Below are positions 45,401 to 56,430 of a DNA stretch of 64,000 nt, one piece after another. A program made the translations under genes and the position numbers. The notes beneath the pieces are model-generated. The model had not been told where the DNA came from and made no database searches. It saw nothing but the letters and a program-made list of their open reading frames with translations. Numbering within the stretch: position 1 is the first letter of the stretch; the number at the start of each line of letters is the position of its first letter. Source of the DNA: Anaeramoeba flamelloides (Eukaryota; Metamonada; Anaeramoebidae); the NCBI GenBank assembly GCA_027625915.1, contig JANTQA010000029.1:4216001-4280000 (forward strand), given 5' to 3'.

Positions 45401-47820
45401 TGAATATATATATATGTGTGTAACAGCACATTGCAACACAACTGTTTGTTAATGTTTCTTGTTATTAGATGTTATTTTTATAAAAAATTGGGGTTTTATT
45501 GAGTATCACAGAGTGCACAAATTTATTAAAATTCAAAATAATAATGTAAAATCAAAGATTTAACTCATTTTTTTCTATATTCGGGATAACTGAACAGTGA
45601 TATTTTTTAATTTAAAAAAAAATTTGTTAAATTTAAGATTTTATTCAACCCCCCGTTTTTTTTTTTTTTTTTTTATTTTTAGTATTTTTTCATCTTAAAT
45701 CATTAATGTATTGATATTGTTTTACCTGAAATACATTTTATGTAATATTATTGTATACCTGGTCGTTTCCACATTAAAAGCCAAAAAGAAAAATAATTTT
45801 TAAACCAAGATAATAAAAAACACAAATTTAAGAGTATAAAAAATGCTAAAAAAATGATAAAACCAAAAAAGTTTCTTTTTTGTATCTTATACAAGGAAAC
45901 AATTATTTATTTTTTCGTCTTGTGATTAAAATTTATTGGCGATTGTTATAATTTATTTCAGTAAAAATTTCCAAATAGCTGAATAAATATAAAAAATATT
46001 TTAAAAATATTAACTCATTTTAAAATGTTAATTGTAGTTGTTTTGGGGATTTGTTTCGGTATTCTTCTCAAAAAAATATTTTCAATTTTTTTGATCATAA
46101 TCATTTTCTTAGGTCACATTTTGATCCTTCTTAAAAAAAACCCAAAATAATTCTTTTTTTGATTCCATAGAATAAAATGATTCCCCCCCCCCCCAATGAA
46201 AAGTCTCAACTCATTTCTTTTTTACATTTGTATTTACAAGGAATCACACCATTCTCAAAATTTAATAATTAATTTTTTTTACAAAATATTCAAAAAGAAT
46301 TTAAAATCTCTCAAAAAAATAAATATTTTAGTTTTTTCTTCTTGAGATTTTAGTTTTCATCGTCTTTTCACCAATCTTGAAGTTTTTAAGTTTCTCCGGG
46401 ATAAGAAAATTATTTTTCTTTGAAATGGAATCAAAAGAATTTTTTTAATAGAGTTTTGGCACCAAATAAAAATTCTTATTTAGATTCTAAGGAATCAAAA
46501 TAAAATAATTTCGAATTTTTTGAAAAATTCTACTCCGAAGGGACTTTAAAAAGTGAAAAATGATTGATAAAAAATGATTCTAGTTGAATCATTTTAATAT
46601 TATGATTCCAAAATTTATACAATTTTTGAGATTATAAAAATTCCAAAAATGGAATCGTTTTGGAAAATCTGATCATTTTTTCTATTTTTGACAATATTAG
46701 TTTTGCTATTTCAAATTTTTCTTTTTCTTTTTCTTTTTTTTTCTCGTTCAATTTTTTTTTTTTGAAAAATGTTTCTTTTTCTCCACCTCCCTTTTTTGTA
46801 AAAGACCAAATCGAGAAAAAAAAAAAAGATTTCCGAAAAGATAAATAATTACCATGAAAATAGGGGCAATGTATTTTCTTTTAAAAAGAATTTTATTATT
46901 CATAAAAAAATCTTGTTGTCTCAACTTTTATTAAGTGAAAGTTCAGTAATAAAAACCAACAATGCCCTATTTCAAAAATTCTGAATCAAATTTTTTATAG
47001 TTTTTCAGCTTTAGTTTTATTATTTTGAAAAATATCAAGATTTTTTATATTTAGAAAGATTTAAAAGTGTTTTAAAAATCATATTTAGTTATTAGTTGTA
47101 ATTAAACACCCAATGATAATTTTTTTTTCCAATTTATCATTTGAGGTTAGCCACAAGTTTTGGAATGATACTTCGATTAGATGAAATACGTTACTATATC
47201 AGACACAAATTTGTACTTAATAGATAAAGTAACTAAAAGTTATATTTTGTTAATAATATGAATTTATTCTCCAAAATTTTCTTTTTTGATATTTTTATTT
47301 TTTATTGTATATTTTTAGTTTTTATTGGTTTTTCTTTTAATTAATATCAGTATTATGCACTGAATCCCCGATGAGTATGGAAAATTATATTTTTTTGGCT
47401 AATATTTTGTTTGAATTGCTTCTGATTGATCTATCCTATTTCGCCCACATAGAGAAGACCTAACCATAAAAATTTATATTTAATTAAGATCTAATCATTG
47501 ACTTGTTAACTAAAAAAATGAGAAAATATTGTTTATCTCTTACCCACCCCCATTCCAAAAAAAAAAAAAAAAAACTTAAACTTTTATAAGCGAAGAATTC
47601 AAACAACTTAAAAAACAATTCGGAAAAATGAAAAAATTCTAAAAAATAAAAAATTCACCTTTTTTTATTTTCAATATATTTCTTTTTTTCTGCTATTTTC
47701 TTATTGGATAGCAAAAAAAATAATTCAAATCTACAAAAACAATTCAAGGGATTTTCAATTTCAAAAAAAAATATTGAAAGAAAAATATTTATTTTTTTTA
47801 TCTTTCTGAGTTCTTTACAT
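45401..47820. other. Gene-free stretch
   Basis: AT-rich with a T run at 45655-45674 and a 10-base C run near 46185. No supported gene, RNA or element. Confidence 0.45.
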
Positions 47821-48022
47821 TACAACCAGTTCCAATTTTACAGCACAAACTTTCAAAAAAATTTAAAGCACACTAAAAAACTCAAATTAAGGCACAAAAT
47901 TCAGATTCTAGGAAAATATTTTGTGTAATAAAAAAAATTCAAGTTTTGTGCTTTAATTTGAGATTTATAGTGTGCTTTAAATTTCGTTGATAGTTTGTGC
48001 CTTATATTTGAAACTAATTGTA
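47821..48022. mobile_element. MITE family C, copy 3
   Basis: About 202 bases, TACAACCAGTTCCAATTTTA to AAACTAATTGTA. The internal arms (CTTTCAAAAAAATTTAAAG / CTTTAAATTTCGTTGATAG) align with copy 2. The most diverged of the three. Confidence 0.75.
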
Positions 48023-48499
48023 TTCGATTTGAAACAAATCGCCCCCTTTTAATAAAAAATCAATTTAATTCAATTTAATCCAATTTATACCTGTTTGAGA
48101 ACAATCTTTATTTACCTAGGTAATGCCATTTAATCTTTTTTTAGAGATAATTAACCCATTTTGGTAAAGAAAAAAATTAAAAAATTCTTCAAATCACAAA
48201 AATTCACGTAAGAAAAACACTTATAAACTAGTACCTTTGAATTCAAAATTGCTATAAACTAAATTTCAACAATAATGGACGATTTTTCATCAGAAAAAAA
48301 ATTGTTTAATTACTTTTTTTTTTATAATAATGTATTTTAGTAAACTTTTTAAATATAATAACCAATAAACATTAATAAATAAAAATTTAGTTTAATTTTT
48401 TTATTGTTTGAAAGACAAATGAAAAAAGTTAAAAATAATAATAAAAAAAATTTGTCACTAATTTTGAAATATCACTGAGTTAACAACCATTTTAATTGG

Positions 48500-49890
48500 A
48501 AATTGGGTACCACAATTTATTACCCCTTTCTAAAAATATCCCATTTCATCTTTGTCGATTTTATTATATTGATCTGACATCACACATTGATTTGTTTTTA
48601 ATTGATAATAGGCACATATAGAAATTACATACATTTTTTTTTCAATTTTAAAAAATTATTTTTCACTATAATAACTCTTCTGGTTCGAATTTGATTTTTA
48701 ACATTCGAACCTGGTAGATATATACCCCAAATTAATTCCCCAGACACAACATAAACACATTCCTTTCATTTTGATTAATGTTGATAAGATCATTTATTCA
48801 GAGATTAAAATATATTTTTATCAAAAAAATACATTTTTTTTCAACTTTTATTTTTTGATATTTTTCTTCAGAAAGACACTTTCCACAAAATAGTAACCAA
48901 GTTTAATAACAATTTATAGGGAAAATTATTGAATTTTACAAAGTTACTCTAATAAGATACCACACATTGGCAATCGAGTGATCAAAAATATCCCCACTCA
49001 TATCATAAAACTAGCTTTTACATTTAATAAATCCATGTATTTTATTACTTCTTATTCGGAAACGATATCAGATCTAATGCTCAATGGTGGACCCAAACCA
49101 AATCAATTTTGAAAATCAGTGCTTGGTATTTAAACTGAATTTGGATTTAGAATCGAATTTGTTTAAATTTTTTCTGTATTTTGGTAAATATTTGGATTTT
49201 TTAATACTAAAATTGAATGTAAACAATTGTATATATTTTTTTATGGAAAAAATTTTAATTTTGATCCTTAATTTTTCGATTTATTTTCAAATAAGAAAAC
49301 TTTCAGATTTAAAATTACAAATAGACACATTGTTTATGGTAGGTTTCTTTGATCGGATAATGGATAGGGAATTCTAGTAAAAAAAATTGAAACACTGGTT
49401 ACCTTTTAAAACACAAATTAACCAAGTCTAAACAGGTTATTTCAACAATAATACCAATCTAAAGTTGAATTAAAAAGAATTAGAAATTAGACGTGTTATT
49501 TGAAAAACAAAATAAGAATCAAGTCCAAATTTTGGCATATTTATTATGCAAATATAATGAGTACAAAACAACTAACAAATTACTTTTGCTTACCAGTTTT
49601 CCCAATATATCAAAACAACTTTTCATAACAACTTTGCAGTAAGTGTCTTTCTTTCTGAATAAAAATGACCAAAAATAAACGTTCGAAAATTAAGGTATTT
49701 TTTTGATGAAAATTTATTTTAATCTCTGAATAAAGGATCTTATCAACCTTAACTAAAAAGAAAAAACAGCTTTCATAATATGGTTGATTTTTTGATTCAA
49801 GTGTCCTTCCTTAATAATGGGTAAAACTTATAATTCAACTTTACAAAGGAATTTGAGTTTTTCAACAAAGGCAAGGTACCCAATTTTATA
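48500..49890. mobile_element. Long inverted-repeat element, about 1.0-1.4 kb
   Basis: 48776-48890 and 49628-49757 are inverted copies (GTTGATAAGATC, TTATTCAGAGATTAAAATA, ATCAAAAAAATAC and GAAAGACACTT in both). Weaker pairing continues inward to about 48960/49560. AAATTGGGTACC occurs at about 48507 and, inverted, at about 49880, possibly the true ends. The centre has a 97-codon plus-strand frame (49084-49377) without recognisable domains. The structure suggests a foldback-type or long-TIR DNA element; no transposase identified. Confidence 0.6.
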
Positions 49891-50212
49891 GCTCACTTAA
49901 ATACAACAAAAGACACTTTTAAAAAAAACCAATTTTTATTTTAAAAAATGCAAAATTCAATAACAAAAACCACAGATTTTGACAAACTTTTGAACCACAC
50001 TTTACTAAATTATAATTTAACATTTTCACAATTTTATTCCTGAAAGAAATTTATTTTTTCCCAAATATTTCCAAAACAAAAAAACTGCTTTTCAACAACA
50101 AACAAGATTTTCGTCTGTTCTTTTCCATCCTAAAAACACTCTCCTTCCTCGAAATCCATCTTCCACCAAATTCGAAAATTTTTTATTTCTAAAAAAAACC
50201 AGAATAACTCCC

Positions 50213-52453
50213 ATGATTTCTTTGGATTGGAACGAACAAAATTCAACAAGAAATCCAACAACTTCTTCAAGAAGATCAGTTACAACAACAACGAGACCAA
50301 CAACACCAAATACCGGTGCAAAGACGATTTCACCAACACAATATTTTGGAAAAATCTTGAACCACAAAATAAAAAACATCCAAAACCAAAGCAAGCGAGT
50401 CTTGTTTACAAAATTGACGCTAATGTATAGCAAACAAAAAAAACTGGTTCCACGTATAATTTACCAAATCTTATTTGGCAACTCCTTATTGCTAAGGCCG
50501 TATCGTCCGCCATCAATCGGCCCAATTTTTCTTACACATGGGAAAAGCAATTTATTAAAAATAACAAAGGATTCTGTTAATCAGCTCACGAGGGTGACTA
50601 CCCAAAAAAATTGTTCCTTGTATTTCAGGTGCTTTTGTAATTCTTCTCTCCAACAGCCTAATTCACAGAATTTTAAAAAAATAAATGTGCAAATAAATAT
50701 TTGTGGCAAAATCTTAAATTTGTCACCAAACAAACCCATCAAAATGGATTTAAATTGGTTTAATTTCAACACAAAGCAAACAGAGGAAATTCTCTTTACT
50801 ATAACCCAAGCCTTTTCGGAAAAGTGGGTTGTAGTAATTGTCTGCCAGTCGATGGTTAATATTTCGATCGATGACCTCACACAGAAAATCGTCACAAACA
50901 AAACACTAAACAAAGCAAAGTCAATAAAACTAATGCAAAAAAACCAATTTGGGTTCAAGCCCGATCAACAGCAATCAGCTTCGGTGATCCAAAAGCAGAC
51001 AACAAACTCAACTTCAATTGTTCGTAATATTCAGAATCAACAAGATCAAAGAGAAATTGGTTCTGTTGATGGAAAAAATAAATTTCAGATCGGCAATGTG
51101 GGCTCGAACGAAAAGAACTTTAATCTGAAACTTGGCAGCGGGTCAAATAAAAATTCAGAAAATAAAGAAATACCAATTAATTTCCTGAGTGACACAATCT
51201 CATTAAAATGCCCGTTGTCAAGAAAAAGAATTAAAATACCCAGTAGAACGATTAATTGCAAACACCTACAGTGCTTCGATTTGACACAGTTTATCAAATT
51301 TGCTGAATTTAGCAAAAAATGGGTTTGCCCATGTTGCAACATCAAAATTAAATTAAACGAATTAATAATCGACGGCTTTGTTCAAGAAATAATTTCGATG
51401 TGCAACAAGCAGCATGAAGAAGTTACGGTTTTCCCCGATGGCAACTGGTCACTTGGCAAAATTGAAGTGAACACACAAATGCCCAAACCGAAGCAAGTCG
51501 ATATAGTTATTGATCCAGAGATTGAAGATTTCCAAGATTTGTATGACATATTAAATCCAAACAACGATCAAAACCAAAATGACAATTTTAATGATCATTT
51601 ACATCAGGGGAATGAGAATGGGATTGAGAACCAGAGCAATGGTGCTTTGAATAATAATCATAATCAGAAGAACAATAGCAATGGTAATGGCGGTAATATT
51701 ATTAGCAGTGACAACAGCAGCGGCAATAGCGGCAATATTATTAGGAGTAACAACAGCAACAATGTCAACCACAATTATCAATTGGAAACGAATTCATCCA
51801 ATTTTTCTCAAGTTTCTTCATTGCAAACTAATTTTGATATACCAGTAAGCAATCAACCCAATTCAAATGGAATCATTAGAAAAAGGCAATTCTCCCAAAC
51901 ATCACCTAATATTACGCCCACCCCCCTAACGAATAAAACAAAACAAACCGAACGGGTAGAACAAACAGAGCAAACAGAGCAACGCAGACAAGATCAGTTT
52001 ATTAACAACAATCAAAATTACTTTAATTTAACAACAGGAAATTTTGATTTTGGGTTTTTTCAAAATAATAATGAAAATAATAATAATAATAATATGAACA
52101 CTGCCACCACTAATAATACCAATACCAATACCAATACCAATATCAATACCAATACCAATAATAATACCAATACTCTAACCAATACTAATAATAATAACAA
52201 TATCAATACGGATAGTAATAAAATAAGAAGAACACTAACAACCCATACAAATGGTTTTTTTGGTAATTTAGATGATCAATTCTCTCAACAAACTTCTTTG
52301 AATTTTCCTGATCAAACATCATCTGAAATGAATAATTTTAATTTTAATACAAATTTAAATTCTTTATTTTCTCAATTTAAAGAACCACCAAATAAAAATC
52401 AAGATTCGTCTTATAATCAATTATTTTTTGATTCAATGGATAATTTTGATTAA
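50213..52453 (+). CDS. PIAS/SIZ-family SUMO E3 ligase with SP-RING
   Basis: 746 residues, single visible exon. Transfers SUMO from Ubc9 to nuclear targets in this family. A PINIT-like domain spans about 95-235 (SLYFRCFCNSS, INVQINICGKILNL, KWVVVIVCQSM). The SP-RING (MIZ) finger is at 333-375: C333, C349-x-H351-x2-C354-F-D, W370, and C372/C374/C375. This is the zinc pattern of SP-RING, which binds one zinc and recruits Ubc9. After 430 the chain is disordered Asn/Gln/Thr-rich, with ANN and ACN codon runs near 52060-52220. No N-terminal SAP domain is visible. The frame stays open upstream of the chosen ATG for at least 20 codons without another ATG, so a 5' exon cannot be excluded. G+C is moderately above the surrounding spacer in the folded part. 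Confidence 0.9.
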   Translation: MISLDWNEQNSTRNPTTSSRRSVTTTTRPTTPNTGAKTISPTQYFGKILNHKIKNIQNQSKRVLFTKLTLMYSKQKKLVPRIIYQILFGNSLLLRPYRPPSIGPIFLTHGKSNLLKITKDSVNQLTRVTTQKNCSLYFRCFCNSSLQQPNSQNFKKINVQINICGKILNLSPNKPIKMDLNWFNFNTKQTEEILFTITQAFSEKWVVVIVCQSMVNISIDDLTQKIVTNKTLNKAKSIKLMQKNQFGFKPDQQQSASVIQKQTTNSTSIVRNIQNQQDQREIGSVDGKNKFQIGNVGSNEKNFNLKLGSGSNKNSENKEIPINFLSDTISLKCPLSRKRIKIPSRTINCKHLQCFDLTQFIKFAEFSKKWVCPCCNIKIKLNELIIDGFVQEIISMCNKQHEEVTVFPDGNWSLGKIEVNTQMPKPKQVDIVIDPEIEDFQDLYDILNPNNDQNQNDNFNDHLHQGNENGIENQSNGALNNNHNQKNNSNGNGGNIISSDNSSGNSGNIIRSNNSNNVNHNYQLETNSSNFSQVSSLQTNFDIPVSNQPNSNGIIRKRQFSQTSPNITPTPLTNKTKQTERVEQTEQTEQRRQDQFINNNQNYFNLTTGNFDFGFFQNNNENNNNNNMNTATTNNTNTNTNTNINTNTNNNTNTLTNTNNNNNINTDSNKIRRTLTTHTNGFFGNLDDQFSQQTSLNFPDQTSSEMNNFNFNTNLNSLFSQFKEPPNKNQDSSYNQLFFDSMDNFD

Positions 52454-52459
52454 ACTGAA

Positions 52460-52461
52460 AT

Positions 52462-52494
<33 letters not shown>

Positions 52495-52502
52495 TATATA
52501 TT
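52460..52502 (+). repeat. (CATA)n/(TA)n microsatellite after the SUMO ligase gene
   Basis: Compound tract starting a few bases past the stop codon, so probably within the 3' UTR. Confidence 0.9.
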
Positions 52503-54229
52503 AGAAATTGAAACGTATCAAAATTCAATTTCAAACGAATTTCTAAACCAAACAAATAAAAAATGAAAATTTTAGTAAAATTTTACAAGTTCATTTCAAA
52601 AATTTTTTGTAAAAAATTTGAAAAAGTCAAATATTTATCTTAGCGAGTAAGATTAGTAAACATATTTTTCTGGGCAAATGAAAAAAATATTGACATTGTA
52701 GCAAGTGCCTTTTAAATAATGTATTAAATTAAACACCAATCAATTTAAACTTTAAGGGACGAGTCCTTACGGTTAAAAATATTTTTCTGAAAGGAAAAAA
52801 AAAAAATATGTAATTTTTATGAGTGCCTAATAATAATCAAAATGTATCCAACATGTGATGCTCGATCGTTCTCCAAAAATCAACAATCAAAAAAGAGGAA
52901 ATTTTTTGAAAAAAGTGCCAAAAAGAGACCCTCAATTTCCAATTAGAATGGTTGTTAGAATATAGAAATTTGAAAACAACTGTGTTGGTTTTGAAATGTA
53001 GCTCTTTGGTGCTTTTTGAGATCTCAAAGATTTTTTTTTGAATTTTTTTCTATTTCTCAATTGAGTTATTTTTATCTAAAGAATATTAAATAATCCTTAC
53101 TTTGTCATATTTAGAGGATTCCAAAATAACCACAAACTAGATTAAATCGAATTAAATTGATTGTATACTTAAAGAAAACAATTTGTTTTAAATTGAAGAA
53201 ATTTATAATTTTGGAAAATCTAAAAAAATAAACAATTAATTTTTTTTTTAACAATTTTAACATTTTAAACTCTTTATTTATTGATTTCAATTTATACTTA
53301 TGTGATCCTCTCAAATCTTTTTTTTTGTAATTGAGAATGCTTTTAAATTTTTTTTTTGGTTTGGATTTTTTGCCAATGAGACCCTCTTAAAATTTTTTAT
53401 ATAATTATATGAATTTTTGTTAATCAAAAGAAGGGCAATTTCACAATACCCTCTTTTAGTTTCAAGTAACCACTTGAGTATGGAGAAAATCCACCTTAAA
53501 TGGCTACCACCTTAACAAAATCATCATAAATCAATCTCTAAAAAAAATATTTTTGCAATGACAAATTTTGATCTTAAAATTGTAGAGTCATTATACCCCC
53601 CCTTTTTAATATCATCTTTCAATGATTGATATTGCTTCATACACACAATCTATCAATTACATTCAGAAAAAATAGGACAAACACCAGTCATAACAATTTC
53701 CAATTATCCAATATTATTACAGCACCCATTTCAAAAGTATAAACATATTGTTTATAATTGATGAAATTGTTTTTATCCTTACTAAATTTTAATCTCAAAG
53801 TTTCAAAAATTCTAATACAAGACAACAATTCTTTGAAATTCCTTTTCAAATCCAAATAAGAAAAATATTCCTGGTTTAAGTAATCAAGACAAAATATACG
53901 AAATCCTAAATTATGCTATTAGTGTTCTTATTGAATTTACTCTATAAACAAATATTACGGAAAATCTGATATTAATAATAAAAAATTAATAATATTTTCA
54001 AACAAAGTAAATTTGAAAAAACTATTATTGATGCTTTCTGTAAGTTAATTATCCCCTAATTAATAAATTTTCACGGTTTAATTTTAAAATAATTTATAAT
54101 AATAAACACTTTTAAAAAACAAATTAAATTCAATAAAAATTTCAAATAGGGTCATTAACATAACATTTGGAGAATTTACTATTAGTAAAAATCTATCGGT
54201 TAAAAAAAAATATTAAGTTCAAAAGATCT
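52503..54229. other. Gene-free stretch
   Basis: AT-rich spacer without a supported gene or element; a short C run near 53600. Confidence 0.45.
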
Positions 54230-54795
54230 GAATAATTATGGAAATTACACACCTTGTCTTAATAGATATTCTTATTTTATAACTAAAAATCAAACAAAAT
54301 TTTATCAACCTTGTAAAAAATATAAAGATTTAGATATAATTGAAGATTTGTACCATTTTCTCTGGAATTTTACAGCCTGAAAATAATCGTTAAATCTTGA
54401 TTTCTGTATTAAATGAAAATAATTTTCAATTCTTTTAAATAATAATAATAATATTATTATTATTAATAATGAACAAGACCTATTATCTTTATTAGCCTAG
54501 TAGATAATAAAACTATTTTTGAATCTTTTAAAAAATTTCTTAAATCAAGTTTAGGAATTCGCTAAGTGCATTCAAGTACCTAGGTTTTAGAGAATTTAAA
54601 AAGAACAGAGTAAAATCTTTGATTTTTGTCCATTTTTTTGAATTCTGTAAAACCAAACGTGAAGTGAGTATTTTTTTTTTAATTTTAGATTTTACAAGAA
54701 AATTTAATAAAATTTTCCTTTAATTTCAAAAAATGAAAAAAACCAAATTGCGAATAAGAGGAATTTTAAATCCCTCCCTTAAATTACGATAAAAA
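54230..54795 (+). mobile_element. LINE 3' fragment, plus orientation
   Basis: ORF tail remnant FYQPCKKYKDLDIIEDLYHF matches NLDIIEDLDHF at 24390. It is followed by the decayed ORF end (54450-54560), a two-unit 10-base array (AGTGCA at 54565, AGTACC at 54575), a palindrome (arms 54584-54610 and 54629-54653) and the terminal signature AAGAGGAATTTTAAATCCC, then TCCCTT at 54790. Confidence 0.7.
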
Positions 54796-56300
54796 AAAAG
54801 ATCTCAATAATTTTTATGAATATTTTTTTTCAAGTTATTTTTTTATTGTATAAAACTATACAATTTTTAATTATAAAAATTTCTTTCGAAGATAATTGAT
54901 TATCAATTTTATATCTTATTACCCTGTGATAGACCCGATCTTTAAAAGGTTCAAAAAACAATTCTATCATAAAGATGGAGTACTTTTGAAAATTGTATAT
55001 ATATATATCGTTTGGTTAAGAAATTTTATTATAAAAAAGAATTTATTTAAGAAATGCTCGATGGAAATAATCTACAGAAAACTAATTGACAAAATTAATA
55101 TTGGTTTTCATAGTATTTGGTTTTTTAATGTTGAAAACTTTTTACTTAAGATACTATTTTTTTCTTTTATAAAAAGAGTTTCTCAAAGAAATAAGGTTGT
55201 AATTTGAAAGTCTCCTTTTTCAAAGAATATTGAAAACAAGTGAAAAATTTTCCCCATTATAAACTCAAATACGATTACAAGTGATTATCATTTTTTAGAA
55301 AAGCACAATCAATTAATGGAAACTTCCAAAAAAAGGTATCAAGCAATGGAAAATTAACAAACGTTCTGTTTACCTCATTTTTCTTAATACTAATAAATTT
55401 ATATCAATTCAAAATTTTTTGGTTTAATTTCTATATTTTTAGGGTATCTTCTAAAAACTTTTAAAAACAATCCTTTGTAAAATAATATTTTGAAGACACA
55501 CAAACCTTGTAAAGTTTCTGTTCATTTAAAAGATTGAAATACTTTATTAGTTTGTTTATCATACAAACAAAAAAATGTTAAAGTAAAAAAGAACAAATAT
55601 TCTTAAAAATATGTTCAAATTAAAGTACTTGAAATAGAAAACCATTTCAACCCAGGAATTTTTTTTTAGTTGGGTACAAATAAGAGAAAAGAAAAGAAAA
55701 TAAAAAATGCCACTTTTATTCGATGAGTTAGATTTTGTCAAAAAAAATATGAGTAAAAACCTGCAAGTACTGCTGGCCATCAACAATTGAAAGGTTAAAT
55801 TCTGATTTTTTTTTCTCAAAAAAGTGAATAATAATGTTAAATCTTTAACTATTCAGAAGTTGGCATTTTGAAAAATAGTGCAAAATAATTTGCTGCTTTT
55901 TAAAAAGTTTCAAAAAAACTGTAAAAGAAGGTAACTTTTAAGTAACGTTTACCAAACATAACGTTTTAAAAATGACAAAGTGGTAAACAATTGTGTTCAC
56001 ACAAATCATAAAATTTAAAACAATAAAATTAAGCTAACTCTTCAATGAAAACATTTTTTAACTTTTTGCAATAATATTTGTTTCTAAAATAAAGTTATCT
56101 TTAGAGTGATATTCAACTCAACTTTCAAAGAGTTTTGTTATGAACAATACTCCTTCAAGTCGATCGTTAAAAAACGAAGACTCGTAACACATCTAATTTA
56201 CTTCTTCTGATTGTTTCCATTTCAAAAAGATCACTTAAAAATTCTTTAATTAATTTCTATTTGCTCAACAAAAAACCAATAAAAATTTGGAAACAATTAA
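54796..56300. other. Gene-free stretch upstream of the RasGEF gene
   Basis: One open plus-strand frame (54896-55207) is rich in Ile, Phe and Lys, has no recognisable domain and is not adjacent to splice signals. Otherwise AT-rich spacer. Confidence 0.4.
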
Positions 56301-56332
56301 CAACCACCAACCACCAACCACCAACCAACAAA
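56301..56332 (+). repeat. ACCACCA-type minisatellite before the RasGEF start
   Basis: Four near-perfect 7-base units about 100 bases upstream of the ATG, in an A-rich leader. Probably 5' UTR or promoter; function unknown. Confidence 0.75.
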
Positions 56333-56430
56333 TGATAAAAAATAAACAAAAAACAATCAAAATGAACAAAAAAAAATAAAAAAATAAATAATAAAAAATC
56401 ACAAATCACAAAAGGATCTGGAAAAGGAGG

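Noticed and set aside
48682-48711. GGTTCGAAT...ATTCGAACC hairpin as a tRNA T-arm
   Set aside because: The box-B-like word is present, but no box A, acceptor stem or anticodon arm can be drawn at the right distance on either strand.
54896-55207. 103-codon plus-strand frame as a gene
   Set aside because: Ile/Phe/Lys composition expected of AT-rich spacer; no domain, and it follows a LINE end without regulatory signs.
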